Source: Sulfitobacter guttiformis (GTDB lineage Bacteria > Pseudomonadota > Alphaproteobacteria > Rhodobacterales > Rhodobacteraceae). Taken from it: 64,000 bases of DNA. Of this stretch, positions 7,934 to 17,073 are shown piece by piece. The notes below the pieces were generated by a model. It made no database searches. It had not been told where the DNA came from and saw only the letters and a program-made list of their open reading frames with translations. How positions within the stretch are numbered: position 1 is the stretch's first letter; the number at the start of each line of letters is the position of its first letter. The DNA is taken from NCBI RefSeq assembly GCF_003610455.1, contig NZ_RAQK01000001.1, positions 1,240,001 to 1,304,000 on the forward strand, given 5' to 3'. Position numbers and translations under genes: made by a program.

Positions 7934-9712
7934 ATGAAGATGACTACAGAAGAAGCTTTCGTAAAAACTTTGCAGATGCATGGCATTGATAATGCTTTCG
8001 GCATTATCGGCTCTGCCATGATGCCAATTTCCGACATTTTCCCCGATGCTGGTATCAAGTTTTGGGATTGCGCCCATGAAACGTCCGGCGGCATGATGGC
8101 CGACGGATTTACCCGCGCAACCGGAAAGATGTCGATGATGATCGCGCAAAACGGTCCGGGGATTACCAATTTTGTAACGGCTGTGAAAACAGCATACTGG
8201 AACCACACACCCGTTCTTCTGGTGACCCCGCAGGCCGCGAACAAGACGATCGGACAGGGCGGGTTTCAGGAAATGGAACAGATGAACCTGTTCGCCGATT
8301 GCGTAGCATATCAGGAAGAAGTCCGCGACCCCAGCCGCATCGCCGAGACCCTAAACCGTGTAATCATGCAAGCCAAACGCGCATCGGGTCCTGCGCAGAT
8401 CAACATCCCACGCGATTTCTGGACCCAAGTAATTGATATCGAACTGCCTATGATTGTCGACTTCGAACTTCCACAGGGCGGCGAAGTTGCAGTGCAGAAC
8501 GCTGCCGACCTGCTGTCGGGTGCGAAATTCCCTGTTATCCTGAACGGCGCTGGCGCGGTGTTGTCAAAAGGCGGGATCGAAGCATCGCGCATTTTGGCTG
8601 AAGCGCTGGATGCACCTGTTTGTGTGGGCTATCAACACAACGATGCCTTCCCCGGAAACCACCCGCTTTTCGCAGGTCCGCTAGGATATAACGGCTCAAA
8701 GGCTGGCATGGAGCTAATTGCGAAAGCCGACGTTGTTTTATGCCTTGGCACACGCCTCAACCCGTTTTCGACGCTGCCGGGCTACGGTATTGATTACTGG
8801 CCAACATCCGCAAAAATCATTCAGGTCGACATCAATCCAGACCGGATTGGTCTGACCAAAAAGGTTACGGTCGGCATTGTTGGCGACGCACAAAAAGTTG
8901 CTACGTCAATTACCGCCAAACTGGCCAGCACTGCAGGCGATGCAGGCCGCGAAGAGCGCAAAGCCCTGATCGCCCAGACTAAATCTGCATGGGCACAAGA
9001 GTTGACCTCAATGACAGACGAACAAGATGACCCCGGCACAGATTGGAACGTACGTGCACGCAAAGCCAAGCCTGACTGGATGTCACCAAGAATGGCATGG
9101 CGGGCCATTCAGGCCGCACTGCCGGTTGAGGCGATAATTTCGTCGGATATCGGCAACAATTGCGCCATCGGCAACGCATATCCTTCCTTTAACGAAAGCC
9201 GCAAATATCTGGCGCCGGGCCTGTTTGGTCCCTGCGGATACGGCCTGCCCTCGATCATCGGCGCGAAAATCGGCAAGCGTGATGTCCCGGTTGTCGGCTT
9301 CGCAGGGGATGGCGCGTTCGGGATTTCGGTGAACGAACTGACGGCGATCGGGCGCGGCGACTGGCCTGCGATCACCCAGATCGTTTTCCGCAACTACCAG
9401 TGGGGCGCGGAAAAGCGGAACTCGACTCTGTGGTTCGACGATAATTTCGTCGGGACAGAACTCGACGAGGGCGTATCCTACGCCGGTATCGCAACCGCAT
9501 GTGGCCTCAAGGGCGTGGTCGCCCGCACGATGGACGAGCTGACCGCGGCATTGGATCAGGCCATCAAGGACCAGATGGAGAACGGGATCACCACATTGAT
9601 CGAAGCGATGATTAACCAAGAGCTGGGCGATCCCTTCCGCCGTGATGCGATGAAGAAGCCGGTGCAGGTTGCGGGCATCAATGCGGCTGACATGCGTCCG
9701 CAGGTCGTCTAA
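7934..9712 (+). CDS. xsc: Sulfoacetaldehyde acetyltransferase
   Basis: A thiamine-diphosphate enzyme that splits sulfoacetaldehyde with phosphate into acetyl phosphate and sulfite, the C-S bond cleavage step of taurine degradation in the cytoplasm. It has 592 residues as is usual for Xsc. The N-terminal PYR domain carries the ThDP-activating Glu at about 49 (AHETSGGMMADGF), the central domain follows, and the C-terminal PP domain has the ThDP/Mg motif GDGAFGIS at about 457 ending in FRNYQWGAEKRN, the Xsc-specific continuation. AAAGGATCACCTGC precedes ATG 7934. It leads the xsc-pta-soeABC run, whose products process both of its reaction products. Confidence 0.93.
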   Translation: MKMTTEEAFVKTLQMHGIDNAFGIIGSAMMPISDIFPDAGIKFWDCAHETSGGMMADGFTRATGKMSMMIAQNGPGITNFVTAVKTAYWNHTPVLLVTPQAANKTIGQGGFQEMEQMNLFADCVAYQEEVRDPSRIAETLNRVIMQAKRASGPAQINIPRDFWTQVIDIELPMIVDFELPQGGEVAVQNAADLLSGAKFPVILNGAGAVLSKGGIEASRILAEALDAPVCVGYQHNDAFPGNHPLFAGPLGYNGSKAGMELIAKADVVLCLGTRLNPFSTLPGYGIDYWPTSAKIIQVDINPDRIGLTKKVTVGIVGDAQKVATSITAKLASTAGDAGREERKALIAQTKSAWAQELTSMTDEQDDPGTDWNVRARKAKPDWMSPRMAWRAIQAALPVEAIISSDIGNNCAIGNAYPSFNESRKYLAPGLFGPCGYGLPSIIGAKIGKRDVPVVGFAGDGAFGISVNELTAIGRGDWPAITQIVFRNYQWGAEKRNSTLWFDDNFVGTELDEGVSYAGIATACGLKGVVARTMDELTAALDQAIKDQMENGITTLIEAMINQELGDPFRRDAMKKPVQVAGINAADMRPQVV

Positions 9713-9755
9713 GACAGGTGCATAACAATCCATCATATCAAACAGGTAGGCCGGC

Positions 9756-10754
9756 ATGAGCGTTCTGCGCGATCTTCAATCCCGCGCAGCCGCCCGGCCT
9801 GCCCATATCGTACTGAGCGAAGGCCACGACCAAAGGGTTGTGGCCGGTGCGCTTGCAGCGCTCGACGCGGGCTTGGGGCCGATCACCCTTGTCGGTCCTT
9901 ACGCTGAAGTTACCGCACATCTGGTAAAGGCCAATGCCGTGGGCAGGGTTGGGCTTCATATCGAAGATCCCGAAACTTCATCGCGCACTGCAGGCTACGC
10001 CGCCCTTTATCTTGATCTGCGCAAGCACAAGGGGGTGAGCGAGGACGTAGCAGCCCTTCAGGCCCACGATCCTCTGGTGTTTGCCGCACTCATGGTGCGC
10101 AACGGTGATGCTGAGGGCACCGTCGGAGGGGCTGTTGCAACCACATCAGAAACTGTGCGCGCGGCATTGATGATGATCGGCAAAGCCCCCGATGCAGCCC
10201 TTGTTTCATCCTTCTTCCTGATGGCCCTGCCTGCGAACCACCCCTCTGGCCGCACCGCCATGATTTTTGGCGATTGCGGGCTGGTCATCGATCCTGATGC
10301 GGCCGAACTGGCGGCGATTGCCGCAGCCTGCGCGACGTCATGTGTGCAGCTACTAGGCGACACACCAAAGGTTGCCCTGCTGAGCTTCTCTACCAAGGGA
10401 TCCGCACGCCATGAGCGCGTGACCAAGGTGACGGATGCACTGGCAATTTTGCAGGCAGATCATCCCAAGTTGTCCGCCGACGGTGAATTACAGTTTGATG
10501 CCGCGTTTGTGCCGGATGTGGGTGCGTCCAAAGCACCGGGATCACCCATAGCCGGTCATGCCAATGTTCTGATCTTCCCCAACCTCGACGCAGGCAACAT
10601 CGGCTATAAGATCGCGCAGCGTATCGGCGGCTGCAATGCTATCGGTCCCATTCTTCAAGGGCTTGCTAAACCCGCGAATGATTTGTCACGCGGCTGTACT
10701 GCTACTGATGTGACCAACATGATCGCCGTTACAACATTGCAGGCCGCGAAATGA
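9756..10754 (+). CDS. pta: Phosphate acetyltransferase
   Basis: Converts acetyl phosphate made by Xsc into acetyl-CoA, feeding sulfonate carbon into central metabolism. The 332-residue protein is the short, single-domain Pta form without the regulatory N-terminal DRTGG region found in long enterobacterial Pta. Visible family segments include IVLSEGHDQRVVAGALAAL at the start, KGSARHERVTKVTDA, and the PNLDAGNIGYKIAQRIGG block near the C-terminus that belongs to the active-site region. It lies 43 bp after xsc and 16 bp before soeA, so it is within one operon. Confidence 0.9.
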   Translation: MSVLRDLQSRAAARPAHIVLSEGHDQRVVAGALAALDAGLGPITLVGPYAEVTAHLVKANAVGRVGLHIEDPETSSRTAGYAALYLDLRKHKGVSEDVAALQAHDPLVFAALMVRNGDAEGTVGGAVATTSETVRAALMMIGKAPDAALVSSFFLMALPANHPSGRTAMIFGDCGLVIDPDAAELAAIAAACATSCVQLLGDTPKVALLSFSTKGSARHERVTKVTDALAILQADHPKLSADGELQFDAAFVPDVGASKAPGSPIAGHANVLIFPNLDAGNIGYKIAQRIGGCNAIGPILQGLAKPANDLSRGCTATDVTNMIAVTTLQAAK

Positions 10755-10770
10755 CCCGTCAGGAGAGACA

Positions 10771-13611
10771 ATGACCCACAAGCAGCCAGTGCTGGACCTT
10801 AGCCCGCACGTCTCTGACGAAATCCGCAAAACTACCTGTTACATGTGTGCCTGTCGCTGCGGCATTAACGTCCACATGAAGAAGGACCCGCTCGGCGATC
10901 TCAAAGTTGCCTATATCGAGGGTAACCGCGACCATCCGGTTAACAAGGGCGTCCTCTGCGCCAAAGGGTCTGCCGGTATTATGCAGCACAACGCGCCGTC
11001 GCGCCTCAAATCCCCGATGAAACGGGTGGGGGAGCGCGGATCAGGCGAGTTCGAGGAAATCAGCTGGGACGAAGCCTATGAAATCGCGGCAAGCTGGCTC
11101 AAACCGATCCGCGAAACCGATCCCTCAAAGCTGGCGTTCTTTACGGGTCGTGACCAGTCGCAAAGCTTTACCTCGATGTTTGCGCAGTCTTTCGGCACGC
11201 CGAACTATGCAGCCCACGGCGGCTTTTGCTCCGTCAACATGGCTGCCGCAGGCATCTACACAATGGGCGGCGCATTTTGGGAGTTTGGGCAGCCCGACTG
11301 GGACCATACAAAGCTGTTCATGCTGTTCGGGGTCGCCGAGGATCATGACAGCAACCCAATCAAGATGGGCATCGGCAAGATCAAGGCACGAGGCGCGCGC
11401 ATCATCGGCGTTAATCCGATCCGGACAGGATATAACGCTGTTGCCGATGACTGGGTTGGCATCACACCTGGCACCGACGGCTTGTTCATTCTGTCGATGA
11501 TCCATTGCCTGATGAAGGCAGGACGCATCGACCTCCACTATCTTGCGCAATACACAGACGCAGCCGTCCTGATTAACTGTGATGAAAAATCGCCCGAGTT
11601 TGGGTTAAAACTGCGCGATGCGAATGGCAAAGAGCTGGTTATTGATCGCACCACCGGCAAACCTGCACCCTACGATCAAAAGGGCGTCCGCCCCGATCTG
11701 GCCGCAACGCACCGTGTCGCTGGCGTCACGCATCGCCCCGTATTCCACCAGATGGCCGAGATGTATCTGGACGATCAATACAGCCCGGAAGCCGTCGCCG
11801 AACGGTGCGGTATCTCCGCCAAGCGCATCCGCACATTAGCGGCAGAGCTGGCCCGCGTCGCGTTTGACGAAGCGATTGAGCTGGAGCATGAGTGGACCGA
11901 TTTCCGTGGCGAGCATCACAAGACAATGACAGGCCGCCCTGTGTCTTTTCATGCGATGCGCGGAATTTCGGCGCATGCAAACGGCTTTCAGACTTGTCGC
12001 GCGTTGCATACATTGCAAATCATTCTGGGGACTGTCGAAGTGCCTGGGGGTTTCCGGTTCAAGCCGCCCTACCCCAAGCCCGCAACCGCACATCCCAAAC
12101 CACATTGCAAGGTTACACCGGGCAAGCCGCTCGATGGTCCGCACCTCGGCTTCGTCCACGGTCCTGATGATCTGGCTCTCAAGGAAGACGGCAGCCCCGC
12201 GCGCATTGACAAGGCCTTTACGTGGGAAAACCCGATGTCGGCCCATGGCTTGATGCACATGGTGATCTCGAACGCCTATGCCGGTGATCCCTACAAGATC
12301 GACACGCTTTTCATGTATATGGCGAACATGTCGTGGAACTCTTCGATGAACACCACGGGCGTCATGCAGATGCTCACGGACAAAGACGAGAATGGCGAAT
12401 ATGTGATCCCGCGGATTATCTATTCCGATGCCTACAGCTCCGAGATGGTCGCCTTTTCCGACCTGATCCTGCCCGATACCACCTACCTCGAGCGGCATGA
12501 TTGTATCTCGTTGCTCGACCGACCAATTTGTGAGGCAGACGCGATGGCTGACGCCATCCGCTGGCCGGTGGTTGCCCCTGACCGGAATGTAAAAGGGTTT
12601 CAATCCGCGCTTTGTGATCTGGGTGCGAAACTGGGCTTGCCCGCGTTCACAAACGAGGACGGCAGCCAGAAATACGCCGATTACGCCGACTATATTGTCA
12701 ACCACGAGCGCCGCCCCGGTGTAGGGCCGCTGGCCGGTTGGCGGACCGGTGATAATGGCCTGCAACACGGACGCGGCAGCCCGAACGAGAGCCAGCTCGA
12801 CAACTACATCGCGAATGGCGGCTTCTTCACCTCCCACATCCCCGACGGGGCAAACTACTATAAACCCTGGAACACCGCCTATCAGGATTGGGCGGTCAAG
12901 ATGGGTCTTTATGACGCGCCCCAGCCCTATCTCTTTACGCTCTATTCCGAACCGATGCGCAAATTCCAGCTCGCGGCAGAAGGTCATGGCAAACGCCAGC
13001 CACCAGATCATCTTCGCGCGCGCATCAAAGAGAAAATGTCGCCGTTGCCGATCTGGTACGAGACAGACCAGCAAGGCAATGAAGGCTATACTATTACCGC
13101 GCTAACCCAACGCCCGATGGCGATGTACCACTCATGGGGAAGCCAGAATGCATGGCTGCGCCAGCTTCATGGCCGCAACCCGATGTATATGCCAACCAAA
13201 TTGATGCGCGGCCACGGTCTGCAAGATGGCGACTGGGCCGAAATCACCTCGCCCCATGGCAGCATTACCGTACCCGTGATGGAAATGGCCGCGCTGAACG
13301 AAAACACAATCTGGACATGGAACGCTATCGGTAAACGCAAAGGCGCGTGGGCATTGGACGAGGATGCCTCCGAGGCCACCAAGGGCTTTCTTCTCAATCA
13401 CCTCATTCATGAACTACTCCCTCCGAAAGGGGACGGCATGCGTTGGGCCAACTCCGACCCAATTACCGGACAGGCAGCATGGTTTGACCTCAAAGTGGCT
13501 GTTAAGAAGGTCCCGGCGCCTGCCGATGCCCTCTCGCAACCCGTGGTGCCAGCCCAAAAATCACCCGTTGGAAAAGGCCCGTCAGTGCTGAAGTGGAAGG
13601 TTGGCCAATGA
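10771..13611 (+). CDS. soeA: Sulfite dehydrogenase molybdopterin subunit
   Basis: Catalytic subunit of the cytoplasmic-facing, membrane-bound sulfite dehydrogenase SoeABC, which oxidises the sulfite freed by Xsc to sulfate and passes electrons to quinone. The 946-residue protein belongs to the DMSO reductase (CISM) family: Cys 23, 26, 30 and 63 (TTCYMCACRC ... VLCAKG) bind the proximal 4Fe-4S cluster, and the C-terminal third has the molybdopterin dinucleotide domain with MYHSWGSQNAWLRQLHGRNP. There is no twin-arginine signal peptide, in line with a cytoplasmic active site. AGGAGAG precedes the ATG. The name Soe comes from context plus similarity in architecture; a related polysulfide/thiosulfate reductase-like enzyme is the alternative. 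Confidence 0.83.
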   Translation: MTHKQPVLDLSPHVSDEIRKTTCYMCACRCGINVHMKKDPLGDLKVAYIEGNRDHPVNKGVLCAKGSAGIMQHNAPSRLKSPMKRVGERGSGEFEEISWDEAYEIAASWLKPIRETDPSKLAFFTGRDQSQSFTSMFAQSFGTPNYAAHGGFCSVNMAAAGIYTMGGAFWEFGQPDWDHTKLFMLFGVAEDHDSNPIKMGIGKIKARGARIIGVNPIRTGYNAVADDWVGITPGTDGLFILSMIHCLMKAGRIDLHYLAQYTDAAVLINCDEKSPEFGLKLRDANGKELVIDRTTGKPAPYDQKGVRPDLAATHRVAGVTHRPVFHQMAEMYLDDQYSPEAVAERCGISAKRIRTLAAELARVAFDEAIELEHEWTDFRGEHHKTMTGRPVSFHAMRGISAHANGFQTCRALHTLQIILGTVEVPGGFRFKPPYPKPATAHPKPHCKVTPGKPLDGPHLGFVHGPDDLALKEDGSPARIDKAFTWENPMSAHGLMHMVISNAYAGDPYKIDTLFMYMANMSWNSSMNTTGVMQMLTDKDENGEYVIPRIIYSDAYSSEMVAFSDLILPDTTYLERHDCISLLDRPICEADAMADAIRWPVVAPDRNVKGFQSALCDLGAKLGLPAFTNEDGSQKYADYADYIVNHERRPGVGPLAGWRTGDNGLQHGRGSPNESQLDNYIANGGFFTSHIPDGANYYKPWNTAYQDWAVKMGLYDAPQPYLFTLYSEPMRKFQLAAEGHGKRQPPDHLRARIKEKMSPLPIWYETDQQGNEGYTITALTQRPMAMYHSWGSQNAWLRQLHGRNPMYMPTKLMRGHGLQDGDWAEITSPHGSITVPVMEMAALNENTIWTWNAIGKRKGAWALDEDASEATKGFLLNHLIHELLPPKGDGMRWANSDPITGQAAWFDLKVAVKKVPAPADALSQPVVPAQKSPVGKGPSVLKWKVGQ

Positions 13612-13700
13612 CCTCTGCCTTGCTTGACCAAAGAAGCTCACGCATCCTCACGATGCCGGAACTCCCGGAAGAAATAGAAACGCAGGAGCGGATCCGATGA
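13608..13700 (+). CDS. 30-residue reading frame wedged between soeA and soeB
   Basis: A short frame begins with ATGA overlapping the soeA stop and ends with ATGA overlapping the soeB start, so it is linked to both neighbours by four-base overlaps. The predicted peptide starts MTSALLDQRSSRIL and is rich in Glu and Arg at the end (PELPEEIETQERIR); no membrane segment, cysteine or known domain. The arrangement would let ribosomes pass from soeA through this frame to soeB. The soeB ribosome-binding site (AGGAG) lies within it. It may be a real small subunit or assembly peptide, or simply a coupling spacer; unproven. Confidence 0.45.
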   Translation: MTSALLDQRSSRILTMPELPEEIETQERIR

Positions 13701-14473
13701 CCCAACTGCCCCCCCATACCGCCAAAAAGCTCGGCCTTGTTATTGATCTCGACACCTGTGTGGGCTGCCACGCATGTGTGATCTCCTGCAAAGGCTGGAA
13801 TACAGAGAACTATGGCGCACCCCTATCGGATCAAAATCCATACGGCGCCGACCCATCGGGCACCTTCCTCAACCGTGTTCACAGCTACGAAATCCAGCCG
13901 CCTAAACTGGGGGATGGGCCGGCGCCCGATGCACAGCTTGTCCATTTTCCGAAATCCTGCTTGCACTGCGAGGATGCACCATGTGTCACCGTCTGCCCCA
14001 CCGGTGCCAGCTACAAGCGGGTCGAGGACGGCATCGTTCTGGTGAATGAGAGTGATTGCATCGGCTGTGGTCTATGCGCATGGGCCTGCCCCTATGGCGC
14101 TCGCGAGCTGGACCAAGCGGAAGGAGTGATGAAAAAATGTACCCTTTGTGTCGATCGCATCTACAATAAAAACCTCCCCGAGGTTGACCGCGAGCCTGCC
14201 TGCGTACGCACCTGCCCGTCAAATGCACGCCACTTTGGTGATTTTGCTGATCCTGACTCAAACGTGAGCAAGCTGGTTGCAGAACGCGGTGGCATGGATC
14301 TGATGCCGGAGCAGGGCACAAAGCCGGTGAATAAATATCTGCCGCCCCGCCCCAAGGACCAGCTGGCCCGACAGGACGAGCAGATTGATGTGCTTGCTCC
14401 TTTTCTCGCGCCCGTGGCAACAGAAACCAAAGGGTTCCTGAGCTGGCTCGACAAGACTTTGGAGAAACTCTGA
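13697..14473 (+). CDS. soeB: Sulfite dehydrogenase iron-sulfur subunit
   Basis: Electron-transfer subunit of SoeABC, carrying electrons from SoeA to the membrane anchor. The 258-residue protein is of the DmsB/PsrB type with four cysteine groups for 4Fe-4S clusters: CVGCHACVISC, CLHCEDAPCVTVCP, CIGCGLCAWACP, and CTLCVDR together with CVRTCPSNA. No signal peptide, matching a cytoplasmic location. Translation is coupled on both sides: its ATG overlaps the stop of the preceding 30-codon frame and its TGA overlaps the soeC ATG by one base. Confidence 0.86.
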   Translation: MTQLPPHTAKKLGLVIDLDTCVGCHACVISCKGWNTENYGAPLSDQNPYGADPSGTFLNRVHSYEIQPPKLGDGPAPDAQLVHFPKSCLHCEDAPCVTVCPTGASYKRVEDGIVLVNESDCIGCGLCAWACPYGARELDQAEGVMKKCTLCVDRIYNKNLPEVDREPACVRTCPSNARHFGDFADPDSNVSKLVAERGGMDLMPEQGTKPVNKYLPPRPKDQLARQDEQIDVLAPFLAPVATETKGFLSWLDKTLEKL

Positions 14474-15345
14474 TGCATCCCGCACCTTCAGTCATCTTCT
14501 TCTCGACATTCTCCGGCCTCGGATTCGGCCTACTGGTATTTCTTGGCCTTGGCATGCCGGGCGGCACGGGATGGAGCGCTTTTGCCTTTTTCTCCATCGC
14601 CTATATCCTCGCCGTAGGCGGGCTGATTTCTTCTACCTTCCACCTTGGTCGCCCCGAGCGCGCACTAAAAGCATTTACCCAATGGCGCACAAGCTGGCTT
14701 TCGCGCGAGGCGTGGTGTGCAGTCTTGGCGCTGGTGCTGATGGCAATTTACGGCGCAGGCCTTGTATTCTTTGGGCAGCGCTGGACCATCCTCGGGCTGT
14801 TGGGCGCGGCTGCATCACTGGTGACCGTCTTTACCACCTCCATGATTTACGGCCAGCTCAATACCATCCCCCGCTGGCACAGCCCATACACACCTGCAAA
14901 TTTCATCTCGTTGTGCATTGCCGGCGGGGCTCTTTTGTCCGGTCAGGCGATATGGGCAATTGCTCTGCTGTGCCTTGCTGCGGGCATACAGATCGCCACG
15001 TGGCTGCGCGGCGACACCGCATTGGCCGCCAGCGGCACCAATATGCAAACCGCAACCGGCCTTGGACAGATCGGCAGGGTGCGCGCCTTCGAGCCCCCGC
15101 ATACAGGCACCAATTACCTGCTACGCGAGTTCGTGCATGTGATCGGCCGCAAGCATTCGAACAAGTTGCGGATTATCGCGATTGTTCTGATGGCAGTGCT
15201 GCCTGTGTTCTTTTTGCTGGTTCCGTTCAACCATTTCATGGCACTTTTTGCTGTAGTCTCACATATTGGTGGCGTTCTAACCGCCCGCTGGCTATTTTTT
15301 GCGGAGGCTGAACATGTAGTCGGCCTCTATTATGGCAAGCGGTGA
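14473..15345 (+). CDS. soeC: Sulfite dehydrogenase membrane anchor subunit
   Basis: Integral membrane subunit of the DmsC family that anchors SoeAB and hands electrons to the quinone pool. 290 residues with about eight hydrophobic segments, beginning VIFFSTFSGLGFGLLVFLGLG, and with the family-typical STFHLGRPERALKAFTQWRTSWLSREAW loop between helices (key residues His-Leu-Gly-Arg-Pro). The C-terminus includes HIGGVLTARWLFFAEAEH. It overlaps soeB by one base and the next gene by four, so all are in one transcript. Confidence 0.85.
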   Translation: MHPAPSVIFFSTFSGLGFGLLVFLGLGMPGGTGWSAFAFFSIAYILAVGGLISSTFHLGRPERALKAFTQWRTSWLSREAWCAVLALVLMAIYGAGLVFFGQRWTILGLLGAAASLVTVFTTSMIYGQLNTIPRWHSPYTPANFISLCIAGGALLSGQAIWAIALLCLAAGIQIATWLRGDTALAASGTNMQTATGLGQIGRVRAFEPPHTGTNYLLREFVHVIGRKHSNKLRIIAIVLMAVLPVFFLLVPFNHFMALFAVVSHIGGVLTARWLFFAEAEHVVGLYYGKR

Positions 15346-15809
15346 GCTCCGGCAAAATAATAATAGAAGCGGCTGTACCTTCTGACACGGCGGCCCTGTC
15401 GGCGCTTGCCTATCGTGCAAAGCGAGCAAAAGGGTACGACGATGCAACAATGGTACTGCTTGCGGAGGCGTTGCTACTCACCCCCGCGCGACTGTCGAAA
15501 CATAAGTTCTGGGTTGCACGCGACGGCGCGGAGATTCTCGGCTGCATCGCCCTAGCCGCCATAGAGAAAACTACGGCGGAAATCAGGGCATTTTACGTGG
15601 CGCCTGAGCATCAAGGGCGCGGTGTCGGAACACGCTTGTGGCAGAATATGGTATTCACCGCGCAATGTCAGGGCGTGACACTACTGCACGGGCAGGTTGA
15701 TGAACCTTCACTCGCGTTTTACCGCCGCCTCGGCTTCCGCAGCGAAAAAACCTTGCCGTCGTGCACAGTGCCGAGCCTGACAATTTACTACATGGTCTGC
15801 GATATTTAG
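15342..15809 (+). CDS. GNAT-family N-acetyltransferase coupled to soeC
   Basis: A 155-residue single-domain GNAT protein; the acetyl-CoA pyrophosphate loop is seen in PEHQGRGVGTRLWQNM and the C-terminal strand in LAFYRRLGFRSEKT. It starts with GTG at 15342, which forms a GTGA overlap with the soeC stop; no other upstream start is possible without running into soeC. It therefore ends the taurine/sulfite operon. The acceptor is unknown. It may be an unrelated gene captured by the operon, or may act on a product of the pathway; nothing in the sequence decides this. Confidence 0.75.
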   Translation: MSSGKIIIEAAVPSDTAALSALAYRAKRAKGYDDATMVLLAEALLLTPARLSKHKFWVARDGAEILGCIALAAIEKTTAEIRAFYVAPEHQGRGVGTRLWQNMVFTAQCQGVTLLHGQVDEPSLAFYRRLGFRSEKTLPSCTVPSLTIYYMVCDI

Positions 15810-15819
15810 CCCTCAGATA

Positions 15820-16983
15820 TCAACGCTCCAGCCGCTTCTCCACGATACGCGCCATTACTGATGCACCAATCGGCAGAATAGCAGGATCAAGGGTGAACGA
15901 CGGGTTATGCAGCGATACCGTCCCTCCATGGCCGACAACACAATAAGCCCCCGGGACCAGTTTGAGCATATCGGCAAAGTCCTCCGACCCCGTCACAGGC
16001 TCCGCCCGCTCGATAATATTCTCGGCACCAACAATTTCTGCGGCAGCCTCCATGTAGGCATCCGATAAATCACTGTCATTGACGAGAACATCGAACACGT
16101 TACGCAAATCCAATGTCACCGTCACATCATGCGCAATCGCGAATCCCTCGCAAATCGCCTTCATCCGCGACGCAGCAAGTTCGTAGATCTCGTCTTTGAA
16201 ATAACGGACCGTGCCCGCGAGAGTCGCCACCTCCGGCACCACGTTATAGGCCGAACCGGCATGTAACTGCGTAACCGACAGCACGCATGATTCCATGGGC
16301 GAAATGTTGCGGCTCAGGATTGTCTGGAGTTCGGTTGCGATGCTCGCTGCGATAATCAACGCATCCTTGCTGTGGGCAGGCATTGCTGCGTGGCTACCTT
16401 TTCCGGTCACCTTGATGTCAAAAAACGCGGCCCCCGCCATGGCCGTCCCCTTACAGATCCCCACCGTACCGATCTGGCCATTGGGCAAATTATGCATGCC
16501 GTAAATCTCGTCGCAGGGGAACTGCTCGAACAGACCGTCTGCAATCATCTGTCGCGCGCCGCCAAGCCCTTCTTCGGCGGGCTGGAACACCACGATCGCC
16601 GTACCGTCAAAATCGCGTGTCGCCGCAAGGTGCTTGGCCGCACCAAGCAGCATCGTGGTATGACCGTCATGGCCGCAGGCATGCATCACACCGTCATGGG
16701 TCGAGGTGTACTCGATGCCGGAAATCTCGTGAATGGGCAACGCGTCCATATCCGCGCGCAGTCCGATACGGCGATTCCCCTGCCCCTTGCCACGGATAAG
16801 GCCGACCACACCAGTCTTTCCCAGCCCCGTGTGTACCTCGTCCACGCCGTACTCGCGCAATTTGTCCGCAACGATCGCGCTTGTCCTCACCTCGGTAAAG
16901 CCGATCTCAGGATGGGCATGCAGATCACGGAAAATCGCGGTCAGCTCGTCTGTACTATCGGCGATGAGAGGGAGAATATTCAT
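15820..16983 (-). CDS. M20-family amidohydrolase (hippurate hydrolase-like)
   Basis: A metal-dependent hydrolase of the M20D branch that removes N-acyl or similar amide groups from amino-acid derivatives in the cytoplasm. 387 residues, usual length. Metal-site segments are MHACGHDGHTTMLLGAA (about residues 100-116), the catalytic Glu pair in PAEEGLGGARQMI, and the C-terminal His in SLHNPSFTLD. The dimerisation/lid domain lies between (KGSHAAMPAHSKDA). It follows dapA on the same strand by 90 bp, and its 3' end faces the GNAT gene with a 10-bp gap. Substrate (hippurate, N-acetyl amino acid, auxin conjugate) cannot be read from sequence. Confidence 0.82.
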   Translation of the reverse strand: MNILPLIADSTDELTAIFRDLHAHPEIGFTEVRTSAIVADKLREYGVDEVHTGLGKTGVVGLIRGKGQGNRRIGLRADMDALPIHEISGIEYTSTHDGVMHACGHDGHTTMLLGAAKHLAATRDFDGTAIVVFQPAEEGLGGARQMIADGLFEQFPCDEIYGMHNLPNGQIGTVGICKGTAMAGAAFFDIKVTGKGSHAAMPAHSKDALIIAASIATELQTILSRNISPMESCVLSVTQLHAGSAYNVVPEVATLAGTVRYFKDEIYELAASRMKAICEGFAIAHDVTVTLDLRNVFDVLVNDSDLSDAYMEAAAEIVGAENIIERAEPVTGSEDFADMLKLVPGAYCVVGHGGTVSLHNPSFTLDPAILPIGASVMARIVEKRLER

Positions 16984-17045
16984 TGTGCAGGCTCCGGACA
17001 GGTATGGGTTTCCCCGACCCTAGGACCAAATTTCTGCAATGGGTA

Positions 17046-17066
17046 GGGTGGGGATACACCCCACCC
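17046..17066 (-). other. GC-rich stem-loop between dapA and amidohydrolase genes
   Basis: A perfect inverted repeat GGGTGGGG / CCCCACCC with a 5-base loop lies 8 bp past the dapA stop. There is no T-run after it in the minus direction, so it is more likely an mRNA-processing or pause hairpin than a full terminator. Confidence 0.55.
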
Positions 17067-17073
17067 CGATATC

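Noticed and set aside
11836-13074. 412-codon open frame on the minus strand inside soeA
   Set aside because: It is antisense to a well-supported gene, has no recognised domain or ribosome-binding site and follows from the codon bias of soeA.
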